Shown here one piece after another: positions 1 through 9,649 of a stretch of 64,000 nt of DNA. Positions within the stretch are counted from its first letter, which is position 1. Each line of letters begins with the position of its first letter. This stretch comes from Martelella mediterranea. GTDB lineage: Bacteria > Pseudomonadota > Alphaproteobacteria > Rhizobiales > Rhizobiaceae. Under the pieces are notes generated by a model that was given only the letters and a program-made list of their open reading frames with translations, did no database searches and had not been told where the DNA came from. The DNA lies in contig NZ_SMAR01000014.1 in assembly GCF_004342225.1 (NCBI RefSeq), forward strand, positions 1 through 64,000, written 5' to 3'. Made by a program: the position numbers and the translations under genes.

Positions 1-174
1 TCACCGGACCTGAACCCCATCGAGAAGGCGTTCTCCAAGCTCAAGGCCCTTCTCAGGAAGGCAAAGGCGCGAACCTATGACGACCTGTGGAGAGCTGTAG
101 GCCACGTGTGCGCACTGTTCTCACCACAGGAATGCTGGAACTACTTCAAATCAACAGCATGCGTTGCAGACTAA
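1..174 (+). CDS. IS630-family transposase, C-terminal end (partial)
   Basis: The reading frame is open from base 1 to a TAA at 172-174 and gives the last 57 residues of a transposase. It starts with SPDLNPIEKAF, the conserved stretch around the last acidic residue (E) of the DDE catalytic triad of IS630/Tc1-mariner transposases. The 5' part lies outside the window, so whether the full enzyme is intact cannot be seen. The gene stops 12 bases before the stop codon of the convergent MFS gene, which fits an insertion at the 3' end of that gene. Family assignment is firm; the specific IS name is not known. Confidence 0.85.
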   Translation, partial: SPDLNPIEKAFSKLKALLRKAKARTYDDLWRAVGHVCALFSPQECWNYFKSTACVAD

Positions 175-189
175 TCGCCCGATGCTCTA
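1..189 (+). mobile_element. Right end of an IS630-family insertion sequence (partial)
   Basis: The element includes the transposase end and probably the terminal repeat just after it. IS630 elements insert at TA dinucleotides, and a TA lies at 188-189 in the CTAG that also forms the TAG stop of the MFS gene on the other strand. The exact boundary is inferred, because the left end and its terminal repeat are not in the window for comparison. Confidence 0.5.
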
Positions 190-1434
190 GCGGCCCTGAA
201 GGTGCTCAGGTGCCTCAAGGCTGTCGATCTGTCTGAGCTTGGTGAATTTAACAGCCCATAGTGCTGCGACAAACAGCGAGCCGATTCCGCCGAAGACAAC
301 GGCCGGAACCGCGCCAATGACCGAGGCCATCGAGCCCGCGCGAAACTCGCCGAGTTCGTTAGAAGCGCCAACAAAAACCATATTGACTGCGTTAACCCGC
401 CCGCGCACCTCATCCGGTGTCCAGAGCGCAATCAGCGTTTCGCGCACATAGACGGAAACCATATCGGCCCCGCCCATGATCACCAGCGCAACGATTGAAA
501 GCCAGACCGTCTGGGATAAACCAAAGACGATGGTCGCCACGCCGAACAAAGCCACCCCCAGAAACATCATGACTCCGGCATGACGGCGGATCGGCAGCGT
601 TGCCAGAAGAACAGCCACAACGATAGCCCCGATGCCCGGAGCAGCACGCAGCAAGCCAAGGCCCCAGGGCCCGAGATCCAGAATATCGCGGGCGAAAATC
701 GGCATAAGCGCGACCGCACCGCCCAGAAGAACCACGAACAGATCCAGCGATATCGCGCCCAGAACCACCTTCTCTGATGCGATAAAACGGAAGCCTGCCA
801 GAATTGTTTCTTTTGTCACTGCCCTGCCCGCACTGCGCTGGGGTGGCTTGCCAATCATCAGGATCAGCACGGCAGCGGCTGCAAAAAGGACAAGAGCCGT
901 CGTATAGGCAACGGACGGCCCGGCACCATAGAGCAGACCGCCGGTTACCGGCCCGACAATTGAGGCAATCTGCCAGGATGAGGAGTTCCAAGCGATTGCA
1001 TTGGCCAGATCATCCTGTGGTACAAGATTGGGCGCCAGCGACTGTAACGCAGGACCGGCAAAAGCCCGTTCCGTGCCAAATACGATCAACAGGGCGAAGA
1101 TCGGCCAGGGTGAAAACACCTCGAACATTGTGATCATCAGCAGGCCAGCCGCACAGCCAGTGCTGATCAGGAAGCAGATTGCAGCGATCATGCGCCGGTT
1201 ATATCTGTCTGCCACCGTTCCGGTCACAAGCGTCAGCAACAGAGAGGGGAGAAACTGAAACAGGCCGATCAGACCGAGGTAAAGCGCACTTCCGGTTTCA
1301 TCGTAAATTTGCCAGCCGACAGAGACCGACACGATCTGAATCGCGAATGTCGCCAGAAGGCGTGAGAAGAAATAGCGCGTATAAGCAACATGGCGAAAGG
1401 CCGCAAAACGCGCGCCGGAAGCAGAAGCCAGCAT
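187..1434 (-). CDS. MFS transporter, EntS/MFS_3-like exporter
   Basis: A 415-residue integral membrane protein of the major facilitator superfamily, with the alternating hydrophobic segments expected for 12 helices. MFS motif A is seen as GTVADRYNRR at residues 72-81 in the loop between helices 2 and 3. The overall look matches the MFS_3 branch (EntS-like exporters of siderophores or drugs). The substrate cannot be told. The gene is convergent with the IS630 transposase and divergent from yggT. Its TAG stop (187-189) lies at the inferred IS edge, but the protein has a normal length. Confidence 0.85.
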   Translation of the reverse strand: MLASASGARFAAFRHVAYTRYFFSRLLATFAIQIVSVSVGWQIYDETGSALYLGLIGLFQFLPSLLLTLVTGTVADRYNRRMIAAICFLISTGCAAGLLMITMFEVFSPWPIFALLIVFGTERAFAGPALQSLAPNLVPQDDLANAIAWNSSSWQIASIVGPVTGGLLYGAGPSVAYTTALVLFAAAAVLILMIGKPPQRSAGRAVTKETILAGFRFIASEKVVLGAISLDLFVVLLGGAVALMPIFARDILDLGPWGLGLLRAAPGIGAIVVAVLLATLPIRRHAGVMMFLGVALFGVATIVFGLSQTVWLSIVALVIMGGADMVSVYVRETLIALWTPDEVRGRVNAVNMVFVGASNELGEFRAGSMASVIGAVPAVVFGGIGSLFVAALWAVKFTKLRQIDSLEAPEHLQGR

Positions 1435-1575
1435 TGATAAAAAGTCTTTCCGAACGAATTGTAATCAAAAAATCAGCAAGAACCGGTGGCACAATTCGCG
1501 CGACGCCGCTTCCTCCCCTTGCCCGTTTAGTTGTCAATGTCTAAATGGTTGTCAAGCAAAACAGGAGACCGCTTA

Positions 1576-1866
1576 ATGTATGCGCTATTCAAGACGATCG
1601 ATCTCGTGCTCAACCTATACACATGGATCGTAATCGCCAGCGCCATTCTGTCATGGCTTTACGCGTTCAACATCGTCAACCCTTCCAATGGGGTCGTCAA
1701 CGCTATCGGGCGCGGTCTCTATAGCCTGACCGAACCTGTCTACCGCCCGATCCGCAATATCCTGCCTAATCTGGGTGGCATTGATATTTCGCCGATTGTC
1801 GTGCTGATCGCGATTTATTTCATTCGCGCTCTGATGTGGACAACGCTCTGGCCGATGCTCCAGTAA
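1576..1866 (+). CDS. YggT family membrane protein
   Basis: A 96-residue protein with two hydrophobic segments (about residues 5-27 and 72-92) separated by the typical YggT stretch [20 protein letters not shown]. YggT proteins are small inner-membrane proteins, often near cell-division or osmotic-stress genes; their biochemical role is not settled. I chose the ATG at 1576 because an AGGAGA ribosome-binding site lies about 9 bases upstream and the family N-terminus ([12 protein letters not shown]) starts there. An earlier in-frame start at 1531 would add a tail without family character. The gene is convergent with mgtC, with 4 bases between the stops. Confidence 0.9.
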   Translation: MYALFKTIDLVLNLYTWIVIASAILSWLYAFNIVNPSNGVVNAIGRGLYSLTEPVYRPIRNILPNLGGIDISPIVVLIAIYFIRALMWTTLWPMLQ

Positions 1867-1870
1867 AGCA

Positions 1871-2587
1871 TCAGTCCTCCAGGTCATTTTCCCAGTAAGC
1901 GGATTTCACCGCTTTGGACCGGGCGACGCCCGACACCGTCTTGTCGAGCACCGCATGGTCGATTGCCGAGCTGACGAGCGTCGCGCTGATATCGACATCG
2001 CCATCCGTGCGCTCATCGATCTCGATATCGCGCACCGGATAGTGCGCAGCGTTCAAGGCTTCGATCAAGCGACGGCGGACCGAAACCAGCGCATCGGTTT
2101 CGCAGATAACATGTACCACAAAGACGGCTTCCTCGCGGGATGCATTGAGCGGCGTGCGGTTGATGCGATCCACCAAAGGATGAAGCATCGTATTTGCCGC
2201 AAGAACAACCAGGGTAATCAGCAGGGCCTCGGCAACCAGGTCCGAACCCGCGCTGGCGCCTGCGGCGGCGGAGCACCACAAGGTGGCGGCTGTATTCAGA
2301 CCCCGAACATGCAGGCCTTCCTTCATGATCACGCCTGCGCCCAGAAACCCTATGCCCGAAACGACATAGGATATGACCCTGACAGCCTCAACATCACCTC
2401 CGACGCGCATGCCGATATCCACGAAGGCGGCAGCGCCGATGGCAACCAGCGCATTGGTACGCAAGCCGGCGCTACGCTGACGATACTGGCGCTCCGCACC
2501 AATGGCCGTACCGCAAATAAAAGCGATGACCAGGCTCAGCGTACTGTCGAGGATCGGAATGAACTGAAGATTATCAAGAAACGCCAA
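1871..2587 (-). CDS. mgtC: MgtC/SapB family membrane protein
   Basis: A 238-residue protein. The N-terminal half has about five hydrophobic segments with the MgtC signatures GTAIGAERQYRQRSAGLRTN (about 26-45) and GIGFLGAGVIMKEG (about 78-91). The soluble C-terminal part (about 150-238) has the usual MgtC ACT-like layout. In several intracellular pathogens MgtC is needed for growth in macrophages and low magnesium, and it affects the F-type ATP synthase; it is no longer thought to be a transporter. The gene stands alone on the minus strand, convergent with yggT. Confidence 0.88.
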   Translation of the reverse strand: MAFLDNLQFIPILDSTLSLVIAFICGTAIGAERQYRQRSAGLRTNALVAIGAAAFVDIGMRVGGDVEAVRVISYVVSGIGFLGAGVIMKEGLHVRGLNTAATLWCSAAAGASAGSDLVAEALLITLVVLAANTMLHPLVDRINRTPLNASREEAVFVVHVICETDALVSVRRRLIEALNAAHYPVRDIEIDERTDGDVDISATLVSSAIDHAVLDKTVSGVARSKAVKSAYWENDLED

Positions 2588-2865
2588 GACCTATTCCTCT
2601 GGTTGCGATCAGCCGAAGCGAAAAACTTTCTGCGTCTTATGAACAGGCAAGATGACAACATGATTACCCATTCATCGTGATCGGAATCTCGTCTCATTGT
2701 TCCGCTTGCTCTGAACGACCATTAGATTCAAGGAAGGCCACTAACAGTTTTTTTAAAATGCGGTTTCTAATTTGAAATTCGCATTCGAAGTCGCTGCAAT
2801 AATAAGGCGAACTTGAACTACACAATACCAGACAGCCAGGGCATCAACTGGTCAGAGTTTTCAGA
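2588..2865. other. AT-rich gap between mscL and mgtC
   Basis: About 280 bases between the mscL stop and the mgtC start, both on the minus strand. It is AT-rich with a run of T at about 2749-2755. It probably holds the mgtC promoter. No gene, clear terminator or repeat was recognised. Confidence 0.5.
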
Positions 2866-3309
2866 TTATGACTGCTTGTGTTTCAGCGCATCACGGATTT
2901 CCAGAAGCACATCCAGCTCACTGGGGCCTGCAGAAGCCTTTGGTGCCTCGGCTTCTTCCTTTTTGCGCTCGGCTGCCGCGCGTATACGATTAACGCCCTT
3001 GACCAGCAGGAAGACGACAAAAGCAATAATCAGAAAATTGATGATAGCCGTCAGAAACGCTCCATAAGCAAAAATGGCAGCTTCCCCTTCCCGCGCGACA
3101 TCCAGTCCGACGCCGGGCTCAACCGTGCCACTCATCACGAAATACATATCAGAAAAGTCAATTCCGCCGACCACCAGACCGATGATCGGATCAATAATGT
3201 CGGATACAAGCGAACGGACGATGGCGGTAAAGGCCGCACCGACAATGATGCCGACAGCAAGGTCGATCACATTCCCTCTGGCAATGAAGTTCTTGAATTC
3301 ATTCAGCAT
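2866..3309 (-). CDS. mscL: Large-conductance mechanosensitive channel MscL
   Basis: A 147-residue inner-membrane channel that opens under membrane tension to release solutes after osmotic downshock. The N-terminal amphipathic helix and first transmembrane helix ([20 protein letters not shown]) are canonical. A periplasmic loop follows, then the second helix (about 85-110) and a charged C-terminal bundle ending in a conserved LLEIRDAL-type helix. I chose the ATG at 3307-3309, preceded by GAGGGA, because it gives the standard MscL start; the frame is open 36 codons further upstream without homology. It appears monocistronic. Confidence 0.95.
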   Translation of the reverse strand: MLNEFKNFIARGNVIDLAVGIIVGAAFTAIVRSLVSDIIDPIIGLVVGGIDFSDMYFVMSGTVEPGVGLDVAREGEAAIFAYGAFLTAIINFLIIAFVVFLLVKGVNRIRAAAERKKEEAEAPKASAGPSELDVLLEIRDALKHKQS

Positions 3310-3469
3310 AGCTGTTCCCTCACATAAAGATCCGTCAGAAAACTCAGCGCACCGGCGGATCGAAGCAAACAATCGGTTTTCATTCCCTGCGTGCCCGGCA
3401 GATTTGTAAGGCCGCACTTTACGATACCGGTTTCCGGGAAGGTTTCAACAAGGCTGACGGCAAACAAAA

Positions 3470-3489
3470 ACGGTGGCCGAAGCCACCGT
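3470..3489 (-). terminator. Rho-independent terminator behind ppx
   Basis: Read on the minus strand, an 8-bp perfect stem (ACGGTGGC / GCCACCGT) is closed by a TTCG tetraloop and followed at once by five T. It lies about 90 bases beyond the ppx stop and upstream of mscL, so it should end the ppk-ppx transcript. Confidence 0.85.
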
Positions 3490-3517
3490 CGCATTTTGGA
3501 ACAAAAGATTTGCAGCA

Positions 3518-3556
3518 GCATCCTTTGTGCATCCGAATGGGTGCACGGCGCTTTAA
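3518..3556 (-). repeat. Palindromic intergenic repeat, copy A (partial)
   Basis: This short copy matches the left hairpin of the family described at 47833-47938. Read on the minus strand it runs AAAGCGCCGTGC, then a hairpin around CCATTCGG, then CACAAAGGATGC. It sits between the ppx stop and the ppx terminator and lacks the second hairpin. Arms GTGCAYCC and GGRTGCAC pair except for one wobble position. Confidence 0.75.
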
Positions 3557-3577
3557 TGGTACGTAGTCTGGAGCAGA

Positions 3578-5098
3578 TCAGACATGCGCAATCGCGAGAT
3601 TTTTGCCTGTCAGCTTTGCAAGCTGCTGAACGCGGCCTTCCACACGCTCGCCAACAAAATCGGAGTATTTCTCCGGAACGACGAGTTCCAGATCAACATC
3701 CTTGTCCTTACCCGGCAAAAAGTCGAGCGCCCCGACAATGCCTGGCATGGAAGCTGAGAAGAGGTAAGCCACACGCAAGAGGCCTCCAAGCAGCTTGGCG
3801 CGATCCAGCAATTCTGAGGAAGCAATGGACGCCAGATTATCGGTGTGATGATCGTCGCGCAGCCCTTCAAACCGGTAATAATTGGATAGCGCGATAAACA
3901 CCCGGCCCGGATGCGATATCCCGACCAGCGATGAATGCGCAATCACGTTCAGCGACTGGCTACCGCGAAAGTCAGGATGCGCGCGCCAGCTGATATCGGC
4001 CAGAAGACAGGCCGCCTGACGATAGCGCGCCTCTTCCGGCGTTTCTTCCACACCGAACCGACGGAACATCATGCCGGTCCAGGCGGCAATCTCATTTGCG
4101 TGGCGGGGCGAACGCGCCCTGAGAATGGAAAGCTGACGTGCCGCGACAAGGAGCGGGTCCTGCTGCTGATCCTCCACCGGAAGCAGAGAATAAAGAAGCC
4201 CTTCACGAACCCCCTGTGCAGAAAACGAAATCGCCTTCGGCTCCATCACGCTCAGCACTTCTCGCAGCGCAATCGCACCGTAGGGCAAAAGCATCCGACG
4301 GTTCTTCGAAACCGCCTGCCAGGCTGCGTCTTTCTGATCCTCGTCGTCACAAATCTTGTCGAGGAACTCCATCAGCACGCCGAAGGGAAGCTCATAACCC
4401 TGCATCATGGTCAGTGGGTAACCTGTCATCTCCATGTGAAGACGCGCAATGTTACGCCACGTACCGCCGACAGCATAGAACATCCTGCCCTTCCCCTTTT
4501 CGAGGAAAGACACCTTTTTCACCTGTTTCTTGGCAAACGACCGGGCCTTGGAAAGTGAGCCTTCTGACAATTCGGAAAGCCGGATGCCTCCCAATGGCAA
4601 GGTTATACCGTCGCCATGGGTTTTATCCTTGATATCGATAAGCTCCAGCGAACCACCGCCAAGGTCACCGGCGATGCCATCCGGTTCATAGAAACCGCTG
4701 ATGATACCGTAAGCGGAATAAAGCGCCTCTTCCTTACCGGTCAGAACGCGGATTTCGGCTGAAAGAATTTCTGTGGCAGCCTCAATAAAGGCCGGGCCAT
4801 TGGAGGCTTCACGCGCCGCTGCTGTTGCCAGCACGTGCATGGTTCCCGCGCGCGCCTGATCGGAAAGCGCCTTGAAACGCTTCAGTGCCCGAAGAGCCCG
4901 CTCCACGCCCTCCTCGTCCATCTTGCCGGTTGCAGCGATACCGCGACCGAGCCCGCAGAGGACTTTTTCGTTAAACAGGACTGTCGGCGCACGCGACAGC
5001 CCCTCATATATGACGATCCGAACCGAATTCGACCCGATATCGACCACGGAGACAGGAGAAATACCCGGAAGGCGCCCCTGTACTTCTGATTCGACCAT
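3578..5098 (-). CDS. ppx: Exopolyphosphatase, Ppx/GppA family
   Basis: A 506-residue soluble enzyme of the ASKHA fold that releases phosphate from polyphosphate; a pppGpp phosphatase role is possible in this family. Phosphate-binding motifs are visible: DIGSNSVR at 20-27 and DLGGGS at 145-150. The C-terminal third (about 310-506) fits the HD-like helical domain of long Ppx proteins. It starts 15 bases after ppk, so synthesis and breakdown of polyphosphate are encoded in one operon. A terminator follows at 3470-3489. Confidence 0.92.
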   Translation of the reverse strand: MVESEVQGRLPGISPVSVVDIGSNSVRIVIYEGLSRAPTVLFNEKVLCGLGRGIAATGKMDEEGVERALRALKRFKALSDQARAGTMHVLATAAAREASNGPAFIEAATEILSAEIRVLTGKEEALYSAYGIISGFYEPDGIAGDLGGGSLELIDIKDKTHGDGITLPLGGIRLSELSEGSLSKARSFAKKQVKKVSFLEKGKGRMFYAVGGTWRNIARLHMEMTGYPLTMMQGYELPFGVLMEFLDKICDDEDQKDAAWQAVSKNRRMLLPYGAIALREVLSVMEPKAISFSAQGVREGLLYSLLPVEDQQQDPLLVAARQLSILRARSPRHANEIAAWTGMMFRRFGVEETPEEARYRQAACLLADISWRAHPDFRGSQSLNVIAHSSLVGISHPGRVFIALSNYYRFEGLRDDHHTDNLASIASSELLDRAKLLGGLLRVAYLFSASMPGIVGALDFLPGKDKDVDLELVVPEKYSDFVGERVEGRVQQLAKLTGKNLAIAHV

Positions 5099-5113
5099 TT
5101 AGTCCCGGCTTGC

Positions 5114-7297
5114 TCAGTTGTGGCCGGACATACGCCCGGCGATCAGTTTGGGCGCACTTGATTTCAAGGCTTCACCGCGGCCGGACAGGCTCGGATTGGT
5201 CATGAAATACTCCTGCGCATTGAACGGCTCCTCACCCTCCCGTGGTTCAATCCGCCGGGAGGTACCGTCGGGCAGTATCTCGTAGCTCTGCTGGTTGTCA
5301 ATGATATTACCAAGCATGATCTGTGAAAGAACCTGCTCATGAACAGTCGGGTTGGTGACCGGAACAACCGTTTCGACGCGGCGGTCGAGATTGCGCGGCA
5401 TCAGATCCGCTGATCCGAGGTAGACATGCGCATTCTCTGACGGCAGACCATGACCATTTCCGAAGCAGTAGATGCGGCTGTGTTCAAGGAACCGCCCGAC
5501 AATCGATTTCACACGGATATTATCGGAAAGTCCGGGGACCTGAGGGCGCAGGCAGCAGATACCGCGCACGACAAGATCGATGATGACACCTTCGCTGCTG
5601 GCGCGGTAAAGGGCATCGATGATCTGCGGGTCGACGAGCGAGTTCATCTTCATCCAGATTGCACCGGGCAATCCGTTGCGTACATGCTCAATTTCTTCTT
5701 CGATATGCTGAAGAATGCGCGGCCGCATCGTTTTCGGCGAAACAGCAAGGTTCATACCCCGCTCAAGCTCGCCATAACCGGTGATGTAGTTGAAGACCTC
5801 AGCCACATCATGGCCAATTCTGGGATCGCAGGTGAAATAAGAGAGATCGGTGTAAATCTTTGCCGTGATCGGGTGATAGTTGCCGGTTCCGATGTGGCAA
5901 TAGGTCCGAAGGTTTCCATCTTCACGACGGACAACCATCGAAAGCTTGGCATGGGTTTTCAGCTCGATAAAACCGAAGACCACCTGCACGCCTGCACGCT
6001 CAAGATCGCGCGCCCAGCGGATATTGGCTTCCTCATCGAAGCGGGCTTTCAGCTCCACAAGCGCGGTGACGGACTTACCGGCCTCAGCAGCATCGATCAG
6101 CGCACGAACAATCGGGCTGTCATTCGAAGTACGGTAAAGCGTCTGCTTGATGGCCAGAACGTTCGGGTCGCGTGCAGCCTGAATCAGGAACTGAACCACC
6201 ACATCGAAGGATTCGTATGGATGGTGAACCACGAAGTCTTTTTCGCGGATCGCAGCGAAACTGTCGCCGATATGCTCACGCACACGCTCCGGGAAGCGCG
6301 GATTGAAGGGCTTAAACAAGAGGTCCTGCCGCGGCGCCTTGGTGATTTCTGAAAGCGTATTGAGCGCCAGAAGACCCGGCAGCACAGAAACACGATCTTC
6401 CGGCACACCGAGCTCACGCATGACAAAGTGGCGCAGCGATGCAGGCATCTCCGAATCGGTCTCGATCCGGATGACCGAACCACGACGACGCTGTTTCAAA
6501 GCTGTCTCGAAGTACCGCACGAGGTCTTCTGCTTCTTCTTCCAGCTCGATATCACTGTCGCGAATGATGCGGAATGTTCCCGACCCCTGAACCTCATAGC
6601 CCGGATAAAGCCGGTGAATGAACATGCCAATCACATCTTCCATGGTGATATAACGGATGCCGCCGTCCAGATCGGGCAGGCGAACGAAACGGTTGAGTGA
6701 GGGCGGCATACGCAAAAGGGCATTCATCGGCGCGCGACCATGGCGGCTGACAAGCTGCAGCCCCATTGAAAAGCCGAGATTGGGGATGAACGGAAACGGA
6801 TGAGCCGGATCGATGGAAAGCGGTGTTAAAACCGGGAAGATACCCTGTTCAAATTCATGCGTGAGCCAGACACGGTCTTCTTCCGAAAGCGCTGCCGGAC
6901 GCACGATGACAATGCCTTCATTGGTCAGATACTGCTGTAAAACAGCGAGCGCGGCCTGCTGCTCCATCTGCAGGTTGTCAATCTCACGCAGGATATCCGC
7001 CAGCTGTTCAGCCGGTGTTTTTCCGTCAGCCGAAATCATCGTCACACCCTGACGAACCTGTCCTTCCAGACCGGCCACACGCACCATGAAGAATTCATCG
7101 AGATTGGCAGCTGAAATGGAAAGGAAGCGAACACGTTCAAGCAGCGGGTGAGCCGGGTTCAGCGTTTCTTCCAGAACGCGGCGATTGAACTGAAGCCAGG
7201 AAAACTCCCGGTTGATAAAGCGCTCCGGACTGCTGAGAAGATCCTCTGTCCCGTTCATTTCCTCAATGGCTGGCGTACCAGTCGACAGATTTTCCAT
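5114..7297 (-). CDS. ppk1: Polyphosphate kinase 1
   Basis: A 727-residue PPK1 that reversibly builds polyphosphate from ATP. The N-terminal domain is typical ([18 protein letters not shown], about 27-44). The two histidines known from the family are present: His449 in [12 protein letters not shown] (the autophosphorylated residue) and His607 in FLEHSR, with spacing close to the E. coli enzyme. It heads the ppk-ppx pair. A 239-base gap separates it from hdaA upstream and may hold its own promoter; I found no convincing Pho box there. Confidence 0.96.
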   Translation of the reverse strand: MENLSTGTPAIEEMNGTEDLLSSPERFINREFSWLQFNRRVLEETLNPAHPLLERVRFLSISAANLDEFFMVRVAGLEGQVRQGVTMISADGKTPAEQLADILREIDNLQMEQQAALAVLQQYLTNEGIVIVRPAALSEEDRVWLTHEFEQGIFPVLTPLSIDPAHPFPFIPNLGFSMGLQLVSRHGRAPMNALLRMPPSLNRFVRLPDLDGGIRYITMEDVIGMFIHRLYPGYEVQGSGTFRIIRDSDIELEEEAEDLVRYFETALKQRRRGSVIRIETDSEMPASLRHFVMRELGVPEDRVSVLPGLLALNTLSEITKAPRQDLLFKPFNPRFPERVREHIGDSFAAIREKDFVVHHPYESFDVVVQFLIQAARDPNVLAIKQTLYRTSNDSPIVRALIDAAEAGKSVTALVELKARFDEEANIRWARDLERAGVQVVFGFIELKTHAKLSMVVRREDGNLRTYCHIGTGNYHPITAKIYTDLSYFTCDPRIGHDVAEVFNYITGYGELERGMNLAVSPKTMRPRILQHIEEEIEHVRNGLPGAIWMKMNSLVDPQIIDALYRASSEGVIIDLVVRGICCLRPQVPGLSDNIRVKSIVGRFLEHSRIYCFGNGHGLPSENAHVYLGSADLMPRNLDRRVETVVPVTNPTVHEQVLSQIMLGNIIDNQQSYEILPDGTSRRIEPREGEEPFNAQEYFMTNPSLSGRGEALKSSAPKLIAGRMSGHN

Positions 7298-7536
7298 GAC
7301 CTAATGCATCCCTTTTAAAACAACGCTTCATTCATCCCGATCCGGGAATTCCGGAAGCCAAAACCCGCTGAAATCATTGCAACAAAGCCTGCCTTGAAAA
7401 GAAAGGCTGCACAACAGAAAATTCTGGCCGGCAAAACCACCGCTGAAGATGATCTGCCCGATGCTGGCCTATCGCAATTTAGCAACGAAACTGTGACATA
7501 TCGCGCGGGTTGTGCCCCGCAGACTGGGAAACACAA

Positions 7537-8226
7537 CTAATCGTGCTGCTGCAGAACCTCTGCCGCCAGCGCCCGTGTAATTCTCCGGCCCCGCGCAAGC
7601 GCTAACTTGTCAATGGCTTCAACAATGCCGCGGGCAGCTTCGAGCGAGCGTTCCATTCGTGTCACGATGTAGCGCACAACCCGGTCATCGACATCCAGCT
7701 GCCGGTCGGCAAAAAGCTTGAAAACCAGTTGCTCCAGCAGTTCATCATCCGGCGCGCCGATCTCCACAACAGTGGCTGCAGCGAGACGGGATTTTAAGTC
7801 TGCAAGTGAAACGCCCCACTGGCCGGGTAGGCTTCGTGCGGTAATCAGCAATGTCCCGTTATTCTGTCGCACATGGTTGATCAGGTGAAAAAGTGCTGTC
7901 TCATCAAATGCTTCATGATCGGCATCTTCAAACAGAAATGCCGTCCCCTGATGTTCAGATGTAGCACCGGAACGCATCGCCGAAGACACATCTCCTGCGC
8001 TGCTTAAACTTTTCCAGACACCTGAAATATGACTTTTGCCCGCGCCTGGAGGCCCCACGAGAAGGACCACAGGCGCAAGCCAGTCCGGCCAGCGATCAAT
8101 CAGCTCCACGGCAGGCGCAACAGATGCCGAAATCAGAAGATCGTCCCGGCTGCTGGCCTGGCCATATCCAAGTTCAAGCGGCAGCTGCATCGCCGCTTTC
8201 TGTTTTTCATCAGCCTCAGCTGTCAC
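7537..8226 (-). CDS. hdaA: DnaA regulatory inactivator HdaA
   Basis: A DnaA-like AAA+ protein of about 229 residues that, bound to the sliding clamp, promotes ATP hydrolysis by DnaA to prevent re-initiation. A clamp-binding motif (QLPLEL) lies near the N-terminus, followed by a Walker A variant GPPGAGKSH and the acidic box FLFEDADHE. The DNA-binding C-terminal domain of DnaA is absent, as expected for Hda. The start is uncertain: GTG at 8226 fits the recalled length of relatives, an ATG at 8265 would overlap perM by 50 bases, and an ATG at 8190 directly precedes QLPLEL. It is downstream of perM, the usual alphaproteobacterial pairing. Confidence 0.85.
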   Translation of the reverse strand: MTAEADEKQKAAMQLPLELGYGQASSRDDLLISASVAPAVELIDRWPDWLAPVVLLVGPPGAGKSHISGVWKSLSSAGDVSSAMRSGATSEHQGTAFLFEDADHEAFDETALFHLINHVRQNNGTLLITARSLPGQWGVSLADLKSRLAAATVVEIGAPDDELLEQLVFKLFADRQLDVDDRVVRYIVTRMERSLEAARGIVEAIDKLALARGRRITRALAAEVLQQHD

Positions 8227-9349
8227 CGGACATTCCCGCACTTGTTTCCGAAGGTTCGGCGCCATCCCTTTCGCCGTCCCAGTAGAGTTCGCTTTTCAGA
8301 TAACGATCAATTGCAAAACGCACAAGCACGCCAACAGCTGCGGAAACAGGAACAGCGACCAGAAGGCCGACAAAACCGAAGAGAACACCAAAGGCAAACA
8401 AGGCAAACATCAGCCATACGGGATGCAACTGAACACTGGATCCAACCAGCTTCGGCTGCAACACATTACCTTCCAAAAACTGACCGAAGAGATAGATCAC
8501 CAGAATAAGCGCAATCATCCAGTAATCCGGCCAGAACTGATAAACTGCAACCGCCATCGACAAAATCAGCCCCGAAGTGGAGCCTAGATAGGGAATAAAG
8601 CTCACGAACCCGGCATAAAGCCCGATCAGCGCACCGAAATTCAGTCCCGCCAGCGACAATGAAACGGCGTAATAAATCCCGAGAATGATGCAGAGTGAAC
8701 CTTGCCCGCGCACAAAGCCCGAAATCACCTTGTTGATCTCGTTAGCCAGATAACGCACATCACCAACATGACTGCGTGGAATCCAGCTATCGAGCTTGAC
8801 GATCATGCGGTCCCAGTCAAGCAGAAGGTAAAACGCGATCACCGGTGCCAGAACGACGAATGAAACGACGTTTACCACCGCCATTGACGAGCTCCAGATA
8901 CTGCCAAACAACGACGAGGCGATCGATGCGCCGCTTGAGAGCATCTTGCCCACATTCTGACTGAGCTCGGCAATCTGGCCGTTCGCCCAGTCCGTAAGCT
9001 TCGAAAGCTGGGTCGTCTGGATATAATGCTCCAGTTCGGCCATATATTTTGGCAGTTGCTCTACCACCTGCGTAGCCTGCGTGACGACCAGAGGAATAAG
9101 GATCAGCAACACCGCGATCACGGCGACGATAAAGCCCAGCATAATTGTTATCGTCGCCCAGAGCCGGTTAAAACCAAACTTCTCCAGACGATCGGCAATC
9201 GGATCAAGAAAATAGGCAAGAGCCATCCCTGCAACAAAGGGCAGAAGAATGCTGCGAAAAACATATAAAAACAGCGCGACAAACGCTGCAAACAGCAGCC
9301 AGAAAATCAACTGTCGCTTCAGACCGGCGCCGGTCACACGTTCTGGCAT
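8216..9349 (-). CDS. AI-2E family transporter (PerM-like)
   Basis: A 377-residue membrane protein of the AI-2E transporter/PerM family, with a hydrophobic N-terminal pair of helices, a large amphipathic central region (about 90-150) and several C-terminal helices. Typical stretches include FLDPIADRLEKFG near residue 47 and FVSFIPYLGSTSG near 250. The family exports small molecules or ions; this member's substrate is unknown. The end overlaps or abuts hdaA, so the two are likely co-transcribed. It is divergent from purM, the standard arrangement in Rhizobiales. Confidence 0.88.
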   Translation of the reverse strand: MPERVTGAGLKRQLIFWLLFAAFVALFLYVFRSILLPFVAGMALAYFLDPIADRLEKFGFNRLWATITIMLGFIVAVIAVLLILIPLVVTQATQVVEQLPKYMAELEHYIQTTQLSKLTDWANGQIAELSQNVGKMLSSGASIASSLFGSIWSSSMAVVNVVSFVVLAPVIAFYLLLDWDRMIVKLDSWIPRSHVGDVRYLANEINKVISGFVRGQGSLCIILGIYYAVSLSLAGLNFGALIGLYAGFVSFIPYLGSTSGLILSMAVAVYQFWPDYWMIALILVIYLFGQFLEGNVLQPKLVGSSVQLHPVWLMFALFAFGVLFGFVGLLVAVPVSAAVGVLVRFAIDRYLKSELYWDGERDGAEPSETSAGMSGDS

Positions 9350-9649
9350 TTAAATCTCCTGAAACACACGCTTGCCCGCTTGTAGCGGCAATCCCCGCTA
9401 CCTTGTAGCATAACTTCGCGGGTGTGTATGGGGTAAGACATTCTCACAAGGACAACTGTGGAAAGCGTTGATAAACTGGCTCTTCAATTCCGTAAAATCT
9501 CCAGCGCCTCAACCTCAGATTTTTCAGCGGAAAGGTGCGAAGCCGGTCATATAGCTGTCGATATCGCACCAGTGTCGCGCGCCTTCCTCTTGAAACGTGC
9601 CCCCCGCCATGCAATGCCGTTTGTTGATATATGGATGAGGAAGCGCCCC
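9350..9649. promoter_or_regulatory. Divergent perM/purM promoter region
   Basis: A 300-base gap holding both divergent promoters. The only clear structure is a small inverted repeat at 9382-9401 (GTAGCGG / CCGCTAC with a 6-base loop), close to the perM start. The purM frame stays open upstream to 9458, but that stretch shows no purM homology. No purine riboswitch was recognised. Confidence 0.4.

Noticed and set aside
7298-7536. A possible Pho box or a 73-residue ORF between hdaA and ppk
   Set aside because: A TGTGACATA stretch was compared with the Pho box, but it lacks the second half-site. The ORF has no ribosome-binding site or family features.
9458-9649. An N-terminal extension of purM
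   Set aside because: The added 64 residues have no PurM homology and an internal ATG with a good ribosome-binding site starts the canonical protein.
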